Positions 46,382 through 55,962 of a stretch of DNA of 64,000 nucleotides are shown piece by piece. Location of the stretch: NCBI RefSeq assembly GCF_013128195.2, contig NZ_CP053452.2, positions 5,580,001 through 5,644,000 of the forward strand, read 5' to 3'. How positions within the stretch are numbered: the first letter of the stretch is position 1; each line of letters starts with the position of its first letter. Below the pieces are notes generated by a model. That model did no database searches. It was not told the origin of the DNA and worked only from the letters and a program-made list of their open reading frames with translations. Source of the DNA: Frigoriglobus tundricola (GTDB lineage Bacteria > Planctomycetota > Planctomycetia > Gemmatales > Gemmataceae). A program made the translations under genes and the position numbers.

Positions 46382-48199
46382 TCACTTCCCCCCGCCCTTC
46401 ACCCGGGCCAGGCTCTGTTCCGCCGCCGCCGCTTCCTTCGGCCGGTTGGCGTCCTTCAGGTACGCGATCGCCTGCTGGTGGATCTTCACGCAGTACTCGC
46501 TCACGTCGGTGCCGCGGCGCGGGGGCACCTTCTGCAACAGCTCCATCCAGAAGTTCGCCATGAGCGCGTCGCCGCCCTTGATGTCCTTCGCCACGTCCTG
46601 CATCCGGGTGACCATTTTCGGCACGTACCGCCCCTCGTCCGGGAACTTGCGGACGGTGAACGCCAGCCCGTCGAACGCCTTCTTGTAGTCCTTCGCCTCG
46701 GTCTGGTACTCGACCAGCTTCAGCCGCGCCTCGCACGCCAGGTCCGGGCGCCCGAGCGTCTCGTACTGCGCCGCCAGCTTCTCGAACGTGCGGGTGCGGT
46801 ACTGCTTGTCCTTTTGCGGGGTGATGAGGTCGTCCACCACCTTCCACGAGAAGTCGGGGAACTTGACGAACAGCTCCACCGCGCGGTTCACGAGGCGCGT
46901 GGCCTCCTGCGCGTCGGTCAGCTTGCCGTCCCGGTGCAGCGCGGCCAGTTCCACCCACGCCTCGCCGCACATCGGGTACACGGTCAGCACCCGGTTCAGG
47001 TAGGCGAGCTGCTGCTTGGTGGTGTACGCCTTCAGGTCGCGCACGGTCGGGTACGCGCGCATGAGCAGGTCCGCGTGGCGGCTGCCGTGCGGGGCGTTGC
47101 CGACGGCCGTCAGCCGCCGCTCCAGTTCGCGGTCGGTGGTGTCGCGGCCGGTCTGCGGGTCCTTCAGCGTGCCGACGTAGTACTGGTCGTTGTCGTACCG
47201 GCCGTAGGATTCGAGGGTGAACGAGACCGCGTCCTTGTTCACGGCCCGCACCTCCACCCACATCACCCACGCGTGCAGGCCGCCGGAGTTGGCCTCGCCG
47301 CCGACGTACTCGGCCGGCACGAGGAGCGACTTGCCCACGCGGGCGGCGAAGTCGGCCTGCATGGCGCACACCCCGCCGTGTTCGCGGACGCTGGGCAGCG
47401 TGTACGGCCGGTCGTTCAGCTTGCACACCTTCGACTGCGTGCGCAGCATCTCGGTGTCGTACTCGACCTCTTTGTAAATGGTGCCGATACCGGCCCGCCG
47501 GCTCAGGTACTTCGCGACCGCCCACTCGCGCTCGCCGGCCGGCGTGCGGTGGTTGACGACGTGAACCAGGAACTCCCACGGCAGTTGGAGCTGCGGCCCC
47601 TTCAGCTTGGCCTGGCGCTCGATGACGTAATTGAAGTTCTCCGCCGCTCCGACTTTCAGCACCTCGGGCGGCAGTACGCTGCGGGTCCGGACCTGGTGGC
47701 CGCGGTAGTCGTACACGGCCCGCGGGTCGTCCCACACCACCGCCACCGCGACGGCGAGTTCGCCCGACTTGCGCACCGCGTCGGGGTCGGCCTTCCACAG
47801 GTCGCGGAACACCTGGAGCACCTTCGCCGGGTCGTCCGCCGGGCCGACGGCGGTGAACAGCGTGTCCCTGAGTTCGACGTTCTTGTCGAGCCACGCGAAC
47901 AGCGGCTCGGCGTCGTCGCCGAGCGCGGCCTTGATCGCCGGGCCGTGGGCGGCCTCGAAGTATTTGGAGGACGCGGTGCGGACGAACTTGTACTCGCCCT
48001 TCGTGAACGCCCTCTCGTTGAGGAACGCCGGGCCGGACACGAGATCGATGAGGACCTGCTCGGCCGCGCTCGCTTTCGGCGGGTCCGCGCGGACCGGAGC
48101 GGCTGCGGGCGCAAGGGCCCCCGGGTCGGGGGCCGCCGGTGAAGCGAGCGCGAAGAGGCCGGTGGCGAGAAGCGCAAGCGCCGTGCGGGTGAATTTCAC
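46382..48199 (-). CDS. Exported transglutaminase-like protein with TPR-type region
   Basis: 605 residues from GTG 48199. Signal peptide (RTALALLATGLFALASPAA). A transglutaminase/protease-like core near residues 265-310 has REHGGVCAMQADFAARVG (catalytic Cys) and GGLHAWVMWVEV (catalytic His). The C-terminal half is helical with tetratricopeptide-like repeats (LAYLNRVLTVYPMCGEAWVE; KLAAQYETLGRPDLACEARL). Probably periplasmic. It precedes the TIGR02996 gene by 4 bases; a functional link is inference. Confidence 0.85.
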   Translation of the reverse strand: MKFTRTALALLATGLFALASPAAPDPGALAPAAAPVRADPPKASAAEQVLIDLVSGPAFLNERAFTKGEYKFVRTASSKYFEAAHGPAIKAALGDDAEPLFAWLDKNVELRDTLFTAVGPADDPAKVLQVFRDLWKADPDAVRKSGELAVAVAVVWDDPRAVYDYRGHQVRTRSVLPPEVLKVGAAENFNYVIERQAKLKGPQLQLPWEFLVHVVNHRTPAGEREWAVAKYLSRRAGIGTIYKEVEYDTEMLRTQSKVCKLNDRPYTLPSVREHGGVCAMQADFAARVGKSLLVPAEYVGGEANSGGLHAWVMWVEVRAVNKDAVSFTLESYGRYDNDQYYVGTLKDPQTGRDTTDRELERRLTAVGNAPHGSRHADLLMRAYPTVRDLKAYTTKQQLAYLNRVLTVYPMCGEAWVELAALHRDGKLTDAQEATRLVNRAVELFVKFPDFSWKVVDDLITPQKDKQYRTRTFEKLAAQYETLGRPDLACEARLKLVEYQTEAKDYKKAFDGLAFTVRKFPDEGRYVPKMVTRMQDVAKDIKGGDALMANFWMELLQKVPPRRGTDVSEYCVKIHQQAIAYLKDANRPKEAAAAEQSLARVKGGGK

Positions 48200-48246
48200 T
48201 GGTGCGTCTCGTGGTGGAGAGAGATGGGCCAATTGTACCCGGGCCG

Positions 48247-49471
48247 TCAGCCGCACTCAACGGCGACGCGGACCGGGCGCTCGGCCTCCGCGAACCGGAA
48301 CGCCGCGGCGACGTCGCCGAGCGGAAACGATTTCTCGACCAGCTCCGCGAACGGGAACCGCGCGTGGTTCGCGGCGAGAAACGCCACCGCGGCGGCGAGA
48401 TCGGGGGGGGCGTAGTTGTGCACGCCGGTCACGGTCAGGCACCGGCGCACCACCGTCTCCGGGTTGATCGGGACCGGGTCGGTGGGCGAGACGGTGCCGG
48501 CCCACACGGCCGTCCCACCGGCGCGCAGTACGTCGACCGCCGCTGCGGCCGCGGCCGCGGACCCGCTGAGTTCGAGCGCCAGGTCCGCGCCGCGGTCGTG
48601 CGTGAGCGACCGCACGAGTTCGGTCAGCGCGTCCGGCTTTGCGAGGTGCCGCGCCCCGAACCGAACGGCCTGCGACAGCCGGGTCTCGCTCACGTCACAG
48701 GCGACGGCGGTCGCGCCGAGTGCTTCGAGCCACGCGCACGCGGTCAGGCCGAGCATCCCGAGGCCGAAGACGACCACGACGGGGCAGGAGAGACAACCCA
48801 CCCCCCCGGCCCCCTCCCTGAAGGGAGGGGGTGGCGGCGCGATCCGCCTCCTTCGACTCGCCAAACGCAATACTATTCCGTAGGTCTTGCTCCCCTCCCT
48901 TCAGGGAGGGGCTGGGGGTGGGTTGCTTTTCTTCCGCGAGCCCGCCCGCCCGCAGCACCGCCGCCACGGTCGCCGTGGCGCACCCCGCCGGTGCGGCGAC
49001 CGCGTCCGGCAGGTCCGCCGGGACCCTCACGATCGCGGTGCCCCGGAGCAGATGGCAGTGCGTGGCGAGACCGCCCACGGGACCGCATTGAGGGGTGACG
49101 GCTTCGTGCCCGTACTTGCGGAGCGAGTCGCACTTCTGCGGGAGCCCACGACGACAGAAGAAACACGCCCCGCACGACACGGCGACGGCCCACACCACCC
49201 GGTCCCCGGCGCGCACGGGCGCGCCGCTCACGTCGAACAGGTCGCCGTTGATTTCCTCGACCACGCCGACCGGCTCGTGCCCGAGGACGCAGGGCGTGCG
49301 CTCGCGGCGGCGGCCGGAGAACGTGTGCAGGTCGCTGCCGCACACGGTACACAGCGACACGCGAACGAGTGCTTCGCCGCGTTTGATTGCGGGCGCCGAA
49401 ACGCGCTCCACACGCAGCGGCTGGTCGGGGCCGTCGAAGATCGCGGCTTTGATCATGGTAAGCCGGGGCAT
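48247..49471 (-). pseudogene. Zinc-dependent medium-chain dehydrogenase interrupted by palindromic element E
   Basis: Alcohol/sugar-dehydrogenase family. The catalytic domain from ATG 49471 has LCTVCGSDLHTFSG (catalytic Zn Cys), LGHEPVGVVEE and the structural Zn cluster SCGACFFCRRGLPQKC. After VLRAGGLAEEK the element is read as QPTPSPSLKGGEQD..., and the frame then runs off. The NAD-binding half (VVVVFGLGMLGLTA...) continues in another frame to 48247. One base fewer in the G7 run (48801-48807, plus-strand C7) would rejoin both domains. Start ATG overlaps the MFS stop (TGATG), so it is translationally coupled. Confidence 0.87.
48793..48927. repeat. Palindromic element, copy E (inside dehydrogenase gene)
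   Basis: About 135 bp with ACAACCCACCCCCCCGGCCC at one end and its near-complement (GGGGCTGGGGGTGGGTTG) at the other. Each arm contains TCCCTGAAGGGA or its complement. It lies between the two domains of the host enzyme. Centre is about 50 bp and differs from copies A-D. Confidence 0.9.
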
Positions 49472-50820
49472 CAGCCCCCCCGTTCCTCGGGCGCCGTGGC
49501 GGGGGGCGTCCGGAGCGCGTAGACGGTGGCGACGAGCGCGGTCAGGGCCGCGACCCCCGCGAGTGCCGCGAACGCAGTGCTCCAGCCGTAGTGTTGGGCA
49601 ATGCGGCCGACACCGGAACCGGCGAGCGTGGCACCGAGGTAACCGGCCGTGTCGATGATGCCGGCCGCGGTCGCGCCGCCGCGCTGCCCGCCGAGTTTCA
49701 CCGCGAGTACGCCGGAACAGAACGTGTACGGGGCCAACAGGAAGAAGGCCACCGCACAGATGAGTGCGAGCGCGAGCCCCGTTTCCCCTTCGAGCGGCAG
49801 CCACGCGAACAGACCGAGCGCAACGATGAGCCCGACGAGCGACGACACGACCACGAGCCCGTACCGCCCGTTGAGCCGGTCCACCAGCCACCCCGCGAGC
49901 AGCGCCGCGCCGGCCCCGACGAGCGGGAACACGAGGCTCGCCATCCCCGCCGTGCCCGCGTCCAGTTTCACCACTTCCTTCAGGTACGTCGGGTTCCACA
50001 GGTTGAACGTTTCCCGGACGAGCGTCAGGCCCACGTTCATCAGGCACACGAGCCAGAACGTGAAGCTCGAACAGAGCGGGCCGAGCAGCTCGCGGAGCGA
50101 GACGGGCGCGTGGCCCGCGTCGGCGCCGTACACGTTGCCCGGCGGCGGCGGCGGTTCCGGCAGCCCGAGGGCCGCGGGCCGGTTCTTCAGCACGAACAGA
50201 CTGACGCCGCCGATCGCGCCGAGCGTCGCGGCGGACGCGAGGAACACGCCCCGCCAGCCGAGGCCGGCCGTCACGAGCCCGCCCAAATAGAGGCGCGCCG
50301 CCGCGTCGCCGAGGAGGTAACTCATGCACAGAACGCCCATCACGGTGGCCATGCGCGAGGCCGGGAACCAGCGCGCGGCGATCTGCACCAGCCCGCCCCA
50401 GCCCATCGATTGCACGAACCGGTTCGCGGCCCACACCAGGAGGAACGGCAGCAGCACGGCGACCGGCAGGCCGAAGCCGCTGGCGACCCCCCCGAGCGGC
50501 GCCGCGACCAGCGGCGCGAGGGCGAACAGCACCGTACACGCGACCGATGCGAACATGCCCAACAGGAAGATCCGCTTGCCGCCCACGTACTCGGCCGCGA
50601 CGCCGTTGAGCGTCTTCCCGATCGCGTAGAGCAGCACCCCCATGGATGCGATGTCGCCGATGTGGGCCTTCGTCAGGCCGGCGGCGCCGTACTCATCGAG
50701 CAGCAGCGGCGACACGACGGAGAGGTTCGACCGGCAGACGTAGTAACCGGCGTACCCGGTGAACAGAGTGGCAACGGTGACCAGTTGCCAGCGGCGCAGG
50801 CGTGCGGCTTCGTCGGGCAC
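49471..50820 (-). CDS. MFS transporter, organophosphate antiporter-like
   Basis: 449 residues from GTG 50820, with GGAG 5 bases upstream; earlier in-frame ATGs would add a non-hydrophobic extension. Twelve predicted membrane helices. The first loop has FTGYAGYYVCRSNLSVVSPL, matching the GlpT/UhpT (organophosphate:phosphate antiporter) family, and GLTKAHIGDIASMGVLLYAI follows. The central loop is Pro-rich. Substrate unproven, but a phosphorylated sugar or glycerol-3-phosphate is likely. Its stop overlaps the start of the dehydrogenase gene (TGATG). Confidence 0.88.
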   Translation of the reverse strand: MPDEAARLRRWQLVTVATLFTGYAGYYVCRSNLSVVSPLLLDEYGAAGLTKAHIGDIASMGVLLYAIGKTLNGVAAEYVGGKRIFLLGMFASVACTVLFALAPLVAAPLGGVASGFGLPVAVLLPFLLVWAANRFVQSMGWGGLVQIAARWFPASRMATVMGVLCMSYLLGDAAARLYLGGLVTAGLGWRGVFLASAATLGAIGGVSLFVLKNRPAALGLPEPPPPPGNVYGADAGHAPVSLRELLGPLCSSFTFWLVCLMNVGLTLVRETFNLWNPTYLKEVVKLDAGTAGMASLVFPLVGAGAALLAGWLVDRLNGRYGLVVVSSLVGLIVALGLFAWLPLEGETGLALALICAVAFFLLAPYTFCSGVLAVKLGGQRGGATAAGIIDTAGYLGATLAGSGVGRIAQHYGWSTAFAALAGVAALTALVATVYALRTPPATAPEERGG

Positions 50821-51017
50821 GGTAACTCCGTAAGCGAGTAACGACTTCCAGCTTGAGATAGGGGCGGGATACCGGGCGCAAGTGAAATTCGGGTGAAGTG
50901 TCCGGGGTAACATCGTCCGGTGCGGGTCGGGAAGTGCGTTATACACTGGACACCCCGTGCGCGGTATAGTTGTTCCCGCCCACCCGTGGGCCGCCGCACT
51001 GTCCCGAGACGCCCCGG

Positions 51018-53651
51018 ATGACGCCCGACCACCTGACCGGAACCCACGCGCCCGACCCGTGCAAATCGCACGAGACCCTGCCCGCCCCGCCGCGCACCGC
51101 CGCCCTCACGTTCGGCGACTACGAGGTGATCGGCGAGATCGGCGAGGGCGGCATGGGCCGCGTGTACAAGGCGATGGACCGGAACCTCGGCCGGTTCGTC
51201 GCGATCAAGGTGCTGCGCTCGACCGACCCGTTCGAGTGCAGCCGGTTCCGCGGGGAGGCGGAACTGATCGCGATGCTCGACCACCCGAACATCATCAAGA
51301 TCTTCGCGATCGAGACCACCCCGGACGGGCGGCCGTACCTGGTGCTGGAGTTCGCCGAGGGGGGCAGCCTGGACCGCGAACTCGCCGGCCACCCCCAGGA
51401 GCCGCGCCGCGCGGCGGAGCTGACGGAGGCCCTCGCCCGCGCCGTCCAGTTCGCGCACGAAAAGGGCGTGATCCACCGCGACCTGAAGCCGGCCAACGTG
51501 CTCCGCGGCAAGGACAAGACGCTCAAGCTGACGGACTTCGGGCTGGCGAAGGAGCTGGAGGTGTCCTCGGGGATGACGCCGTCGGGCGCGGTAATGGGCA
51601 CCCCGAGTTACATGGCCCCGGAACAGGCCGAGGGGAAGGTGAAGCAGCTCGGCCCGGTCACCGATGTGTACGGGCTGGGCGCGATCCTGTACGAGGCGCT
51701 GACCGGCCGCCCGCCGTTCCGCGGGGTCAACATGGTGGACACGCTGGAACAGGTGCGGTGGGCCGAACCGGCCCCGCCGAGCCGCCTCGCCCCGCGGCTC
51801 CCGCGCGACCTCTCGACGATCTGCCTGAAGTGCCTCCAGAAGTCCCCCGGCCGCCGCTACCAGACGGCGGCCGCGCTGGCCGACGACCTGCGCCGGTGGC
51901 TCAACGGCGAGACGATCGCCGCCCGCCCGGCCCCGTCGTGGGAGCGGCTGGTGCGCCAGGTGCGCCGCCGCCCGTGGGAGGCGGCCACCGTCGCCGCGTC
52001 GGTGCTCCTCGTCGCGCTGTTCGGTGCCGGACTGGTGCTGAACCGGGAGCAGCAGCGGGAGAAGGAGACGGTCGCCGCGCGGCAGCGGGAAAAAGACGCG
52101 GCCGACGAGCGCCTGCACCTGGCCGAGACCGAAGCGACCCGGACCCGCCTCGCCGAAAAGGACGCGAGCGAGGCCCTGCTCCGCGAACGCGGCGCGAAGT
52201 CCCTGGCGGCGCTGGCCCAGATCCGCCAGCGGCTCGTGAAGGGCGATTTGAAGGCCGTGCCGGGGCTGAACGGCCTCTACAGCGACCTGGCCGCGTACTA
52301 CAAGCAACTGATCGGCGATCTGCTCTCGGACCCGAAAGCCGATCGGGTCGGCCTCGCGCAAATGACCTCCGAGGTCGGGGACCTGGCGGTCCGGTGCGGC
52401 CAGTTCGACACCGCCGAGTGGGCGTTCGGCCAGGCGCAGACCCTGTACGCCGAGCTGGCCGGACGGGACCCGAAGCTCCTGCCCGATGTGGCCGAAGCGC
52501 AGACGCGCCTCGCCCGCGTCGCGTACGAACTCGGGCGCGAGGCGCTCGCGCTCGAACTCGCGGCGGACGCTGCCGCCCGCTGGGAACGGGTCCGCCAACA
52601 GTCCGCCGGCCCCGACGGCGAGCGCGCCGCCCTCCAGCTCGCCGAAATCGCGCACCTGCGCGGGGAAGTGTACTCCCGTCAGCACAAGCTGGCCGAGGCC
52701 GCGAGGGCGTACAACGAGTCGATCGACCGGCGCCGGCAGGTGGTCGGCGTCCGGTCGGACGCCACGGCCGAGGAACTCAGAAAGCTCGAAAGCTCCGAGC
52801 GCCGTAAGGTTCTGGACGTTCTGAGCGACCTCGGGCGCGGGTACGGGTACCTCGGCGACGCCCTGTTGGACGACGGCAAGGTCGCCGCGGCCGATCAGGC
52901 CTACTGGAACTCGCACCGCATCCGCGAGCGGATCGTCAAGGCGCTCGAGCCGGTCCCCGGCCGCCCCGCCGAGGAGGAACTCGAACTGGAGAAGGCCCGC
53001 TTCCAGTTCGCCCGCAGTTGCATGAACCTCGCCTCGTTCCAGTGCCGCCACCAGGCCTACGCGACCGCGGACGAGTTCACCCAGAAGGCGCTCGCGCTGC
53101 GTGAGGCACTGGTCCGCGTCAGCCCCAACAACGCCGACTACAAACTCGACCTCTGCAGCACGCTGAACCAGGTCGCCGAGTTCGTGACCCTGGACGCCGC
53201 GAGCCGACCGGTGGACCGGGTCCGGGCCGGGGAGGTCGTTGCTCGGGCGATCGAGGTGGCGGCCTCGCTTCAGGGGGACGGGATACGGGTGCGGGAAACG
53301 CTCGCGGAATCGTTCGCGCTCCAGGCCGAACTGATGGCCCGGTCGGAGAACCCCGAGGCGGCCGCTCCCGTTCTTCGGACCGCGCTCGACCGGTTCGACC
53401 GGCTCCGCGAGATGTACCCGGACCAGCCGGGGTACCAGTTCCGATACGCGACGCTGCTCGCCTTGCGGGCGAAGCTCGAGAAGGCCGGTCCGGCCGACCC
53501 GCGCTGGCAAAACGTTCTGAAAGTGCTGGAGCTTGCGATCGCGAAACACTACCGCGGGGAACACCCCGATACGATCCGCGAACTCCCCGCGTTCGAGCCG
53601 ATCAAGAGCGCCCCGGAGTTCCAGAGGCTCCTCGCCCGGCTCCGCTCGTAA
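51018..53651 (+). CDS. Membrane Ser/Thr protein kinase with TPR-rich C-terminus
   Basis: 877 residues from ATG 51018. Kinase domain about residues 30-300: GEIGEGGMGRVYKAMD, VAIKVLRS, HRDLKPANVL, LTDFGLAKELE, GTPSYMAPEQA, and YQTAAALADDLRRWLNGE at its end. A membrane helix (AATVAASVLLVALFGAGLVL) and a short coiled coil follow, then an extracytoplasmic region of TPR-like repeats (FDTAEWAFGQAQTLYAELAG; KLAEAARAYNESIDRRRQVV). This is the standard planctomycete sensor-kinase layout. The C-terminal half is a presumed protein-binding sensor; ligand unknown. Confidence 0.93.
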   Translation: MTPDHLTGTHAPDPCKSHETLPAPPRTAALTFGDYEVIGEIGEGGMGRVYKAMDRNLGRFVAIKVLRSTDPFECSRFRGEAELIAMLDHPNIIKIFAIETTPDGRPYLVLEFAEGGSLDRELAGHPQEPRRAAELTEALARAVQFAHEKGVIHRDLKPANVLRGKDKTLKLTDFGLAKELEVSSGMTPSGAVMGTPSYMAPEQAEGKVKQLGPVTDVYGLGAILYEALTGRPPFRGVNMVDTLEQVRWAEPAPPSRLAPRLPRDLSTICLKCLQKSPGRRYQTAAALADDLRRWLNGETIAARPAPSWERLVRQVRRRPWEAATVAASVLLVALFGAGLVLNREQQREKETVAARQREKDAADERLHLAETEATRTRLAEKDASEALLRERGAKSLAALAQIRQRLVKGDLKAVPGLNGLYSDLAAYYKQLIGDLLSDPKADRVGLAQMTSEVGDLAVRCGQFDTAEWAFGQAQTLYAELAGRDPKLLPDVAEAQTRLARVAYELGREALALELAADAAARWERVRQQSAGPDGERAALQLAEIAHLRGEVYSRQHKLAEAARAYNESIDRRRQVVGVRSDATAEELRKLESSERRKVLDVLSDLGRGYGYLGDALLDDGKVAAADQAYWNSHRIRERIVKALEPVPGRPAEEELELEKARFQFARSCMNLASFQCRHQAYATADEFTQKALALREALVRVSPNNADYKLDLCSTLNQVAEFVTLDAASRPVDRVRAGEVVARAIEVAASLQGDGIRVRETLAESFALQAELMARSENPEAAAPVLRTALDRFDRLREMYPDQPGYQFRYATLLALRAKLEKAGPADPRWQNVLKVLELAIAKHYRGEHPDTIRELPAFEPIKSAPEFQRLLARLRS

Positions 53652-53657
53652 CGCCGC

Positions 53658-54899
53658 TCAGAACTTCAGGTTCATGCCCTTCAGGCGCGCCACCGTTTCG
53701 GCCATGAGCGCGTCCTCTTCGGCCTCGTCCTTCGCGATGTACGTCACCGAGAACCGCAGGTACGCGCCGGCGTCGTCCCACGGCACGCAGCACACGCTCT
53801 GGTCGTGGATCAGGTACTGCGACGCGGCTTCGGCGTTGGCGAACGCGAGGTCGCCGGCCGCCTTCGGGGCCGCCGTGTAGAGGAAGTACGTGCCGCCCGG
53901 CACCTCGCACTTGAAGCCCACCTGCTTCAGGGCCGCGACCAGCTTTTCCAGCCGGCGCTTGTACTTGGTCCGGACGGCGACCGGGATTTCCGGGGTACGC
54001 AGCGCCTGCGCCGCGGCGTGCTGGATCGCCATGAACTGCCCGCTGTCGCTGTTGTCCTTCACGTCGGCATAGGCCTGCACGATCTTCGGGTGCCCGCAGA
54101 CGAACCCGAGCCGCCAGCCGATCATGTTGAAGCCCTTCGACATCGAATGCACTTCGACGCCGACCTCCTTCGCGCCGTCCACCTGGAGGAAGCTGAGCGG
54201 GTCGGACTTGTAGCTGAGGAGGATGTGGGCGGCGTCCTGCACGATCACGATCTGGTTCGCGTGGGCGAACTCGATGACCCGCTTGTAGAAGTCCTTCGTG
54301 GCGACCGCGCCGGTCGGGCTGTTCGGGTAGTTGATGACCAGGAGCTTGGCCCGCTTGCGCACGTCGGCCGGGATGCCGTCGAGGTCTGGGAAGTAGCCGT
54401 TCTTTTCCAGGAGCGGGAGCTTCACCACCTCGCCGCCGAGGTAGCGGGTCCAGGTGCCCGCGACCGGGTAGCCGGGCACGGTCATGAGCGTCACGTCGCC
54501 GGGGTTGATGAACGCGGCGGGCAGCATGGCGTAAGCGGGCTTGCTGCCGATGCAGTGGCACACCTCGCTCACCGGATCGAGCTTCACGCCGAACTGGCGC
54601 AGCATGAACTCGGCGGCGGCGTCCTTGTAGTTCTGGATGCCGTTGTCGGCGTAGCCGCGGTTCTCGACCTTGTTGGCCTCGCGGGCGAGCGCGTCGCGCA
54701 CGCCCGGGTCGGCCATGTCGTCGTTCTCGCCGATGCCGAAGTCGAGGAGCTTGCGCTCGGGGTGGTCGGCGAGCGCCTTCCGCTTGGCGCGCTTGATCTT
54801 CTCGAACTTGTAGATGTCGGTGCCCTTGCCGTAGCTGGCCCCGCCGATTCGGTCGGCGAACAGGGTTTGGAACCACGGGTCGGAGGCGGAAACGGACAT
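53658..54899 (-). CDS. dapL: LL-diaminopimelate aminotransferase
   Basis: PLP enzyme that converts tetrahydrodipicolinate directly to LL-diaminopimelate (lysine and cell-wall precursor). 413 residues from ATG 54899, the family size. Conserved: LFADRIGGASYGKGTDIYKF, the substrate segment LDFGIGENDDMADPGVRDAL, INYPNSPTGAVATKDFY, the PLP Lys in SMSKGFNMIGWRLGF, and the C-terminal LRFSVTYIAKDEAEED. Planctomycetes commonly use this route. A decayed copy of its N-terminus lies at 55825-55960. Confidence 0.95.
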   Translation of the reverse strand: MSVSASDPWFQTLFADRIGGASYGKGTDIYKFEKIKRAKRKALADHPERKLLDFGIGENDDMADPGVRDALAREANKVENRGYADNGIQNYKDAAAEFMLRQFGVKLDPVSEVCHCIGSKPAYAMLPAAFINPGDVTLMTVPGYPVAGTWTRYLGGEVVKLPLLEKNGYFPDLDGIPADVRKRAKLLVINYPNSPTGAVATKDFYKRVIEFAHANQIVIVQDAAHILLSYKSDPLSFLQVDGAKEVGVEVHSMSKGFNMIGWRLGFVCGHPKIVQAYADVKDNSDSGQFMAIQHAAAQALRTPEIPVAVRTKYKRRLEKLVAALKQVGFKCEVPGGTYFLYTAAPKAAGDLAFANAEAASQYLIHDQSVCCVPWDDAGAYLRFSVTYIAKDEAEEDALMAETVARLKGMNLKF

Positions 54900-55010
54900 G
54901 GCGGAACGGCCTTTGAAGCGGAGGAGGAAGGATACCCGTTGTTGTATCTGGGAAGTGCAAGGCGGGAAACGGACGCGCCCTCGGGATCACCGCGCGGGGT
55001 ATCGGGGCCC

Positions 55011-55745
55011 TCAAGCCATGTGTAACAGGCGGCAGGTTTCCTCGTAGCTCGGTTCGAGGGGGAGCATCACGCGGCGGTCGGCATCCAGCCAGATCGGGAG
55101 CGTCGGGAGGATCTGACCCAGCGCCATCGGGTAGTACCAGAGATCGAGAAGCGACCGCTGCTCGGTCCGCTTCCGGGATCGAATCGTAACCGAGTACAAG
55201 TGCGGCGGATCGGGGCCGAGTTGCGGGTCGGTGCCCCCGATCAGTTCCAGCAGGTCCGCGTACAGGTTGAACTGGCGAATCGTCACCAGATCGACCACCG
55301 AGACGCACACGTCCTTCTGAAGCAGGGCCGCGACCTTGGCCACGAACGCCCGCCGGTTTTCGGGCCGGTCCTTGTTCGCGGGGCTAACGATCTCGATGGC
55401 CGCAACCAGAGTCCGACCGCGCTCGGCGTCGTAAACGCGGACTTCGAACTCGTCCTGTTCGGACAGGTCGGTTTCAAGGGTCAACGTGGGTTCCGGCGGG
55501 GCCACAGTGGCGACGCCGCCGTCACCGGCCCCCGTTACGGGGCCGATTCCGGCCCGCTCATCGAGTTCAAAGGTGGAGACGTCGATTTCGAACAGTTTCC
55601 CGAAGTGGACGCTTGGGGCGCAAACGTACCCCGCGGGAAGAATATCGAACAAGTGCCGGACGATCATCGCCGGCCACATGCTATGGAGTTCGCTCCAGGC
55701 GTGGCGGTCTTTGATGGGCGAACAGAAGTGGTCACGCAGCGGCAT
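55011..55745 (-). CDS. DUF4058 protein
   Basis: 244 residues from ATG 55745. Family features: MPLRDHFCSPIKDRHAWSEL and HSMWPAMIVRHLFDILPAGY at the N-terminus and VAAIEIVSPANKDRPENRRA in the middle, near a conserved acidic/catalytic-looking segment. DUF4058 is common in planctomycetes and cyanobacteria and has no known function. No signal peptide. Same strand as dapL but with its own spacer. Confidence 0.87.
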   Translation of the reverse strand: MPLRDHFCSPIKDRHAWSELHSMWPAMIVRHLFDILPAGYVCAPSVHFGKLFEIDVSTFELDERAGIGPVTGAGDGGVATVAPPEPTLTLETDLSEQDEFEVRVYDAERGRTLVAAIEIVSPANKDRPENRRAFVAKVAALLQKDVCVSVVDLVTIRQFNLYADLLELIGGTDPQLGPDPPHLYSVTIRSRKRTEQRSLLDLWYYPMALGQILPTLPIWLDADRRVMLPLEPSYEETCRLLHMA

Positions 55746-55824
55746 CGGGGAATTCCTCCTTGGGAGATTGTACCCGATTTCCGAACGGATTCAGCGGCAG
55801 AGGCCCGCGCGGGCCGCTCCCATT

Positions 55825-55960
55825 TCACTCACCACCCGAACGCTCCAAACGGCCCTCTGCGAGCGCCGTCCGCTTGACTCGCTTGCTCGTCTCGAACGTG
55901 TCGATGTGGGTGCTTCTGCCGTAGCCGGCGCGGCCGATGCGGTCGGCGAACAATCCGGCC
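55825..55960 (-). pseudogene. Decayed fragment of a second dapL copy
   Basis: Read on the minus strand, the sequence encodes LFADRIGRAGYGRSTHIDTF then ETSKRVKRTALAE. This lines up residue for residue with the dapL N-terminus (LFADRIGGASYGKGTDIYKF, EKIKRAKRKALAD) at about 60% identity over 33 residues. It lacks an N-terminal start and ends at TGA (55825-55827) after about 40 codons. It lies upstream of DUF4058, 0.9 kb from the intact dapL. Confidence 0.88.
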
Positions 55961-55962
55961 GG

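Noticed and set aside
46478-48142. Very long open frame on the + strand opposite the transglutaminase-like gene
   Set aside because: It is a shadow frame of the minus-strand gene, with no family signature; high GC keeps antisense frames open. The same holds for other long antisense frames, such as 10295-12745, 34494-36098 and 1659-2906.
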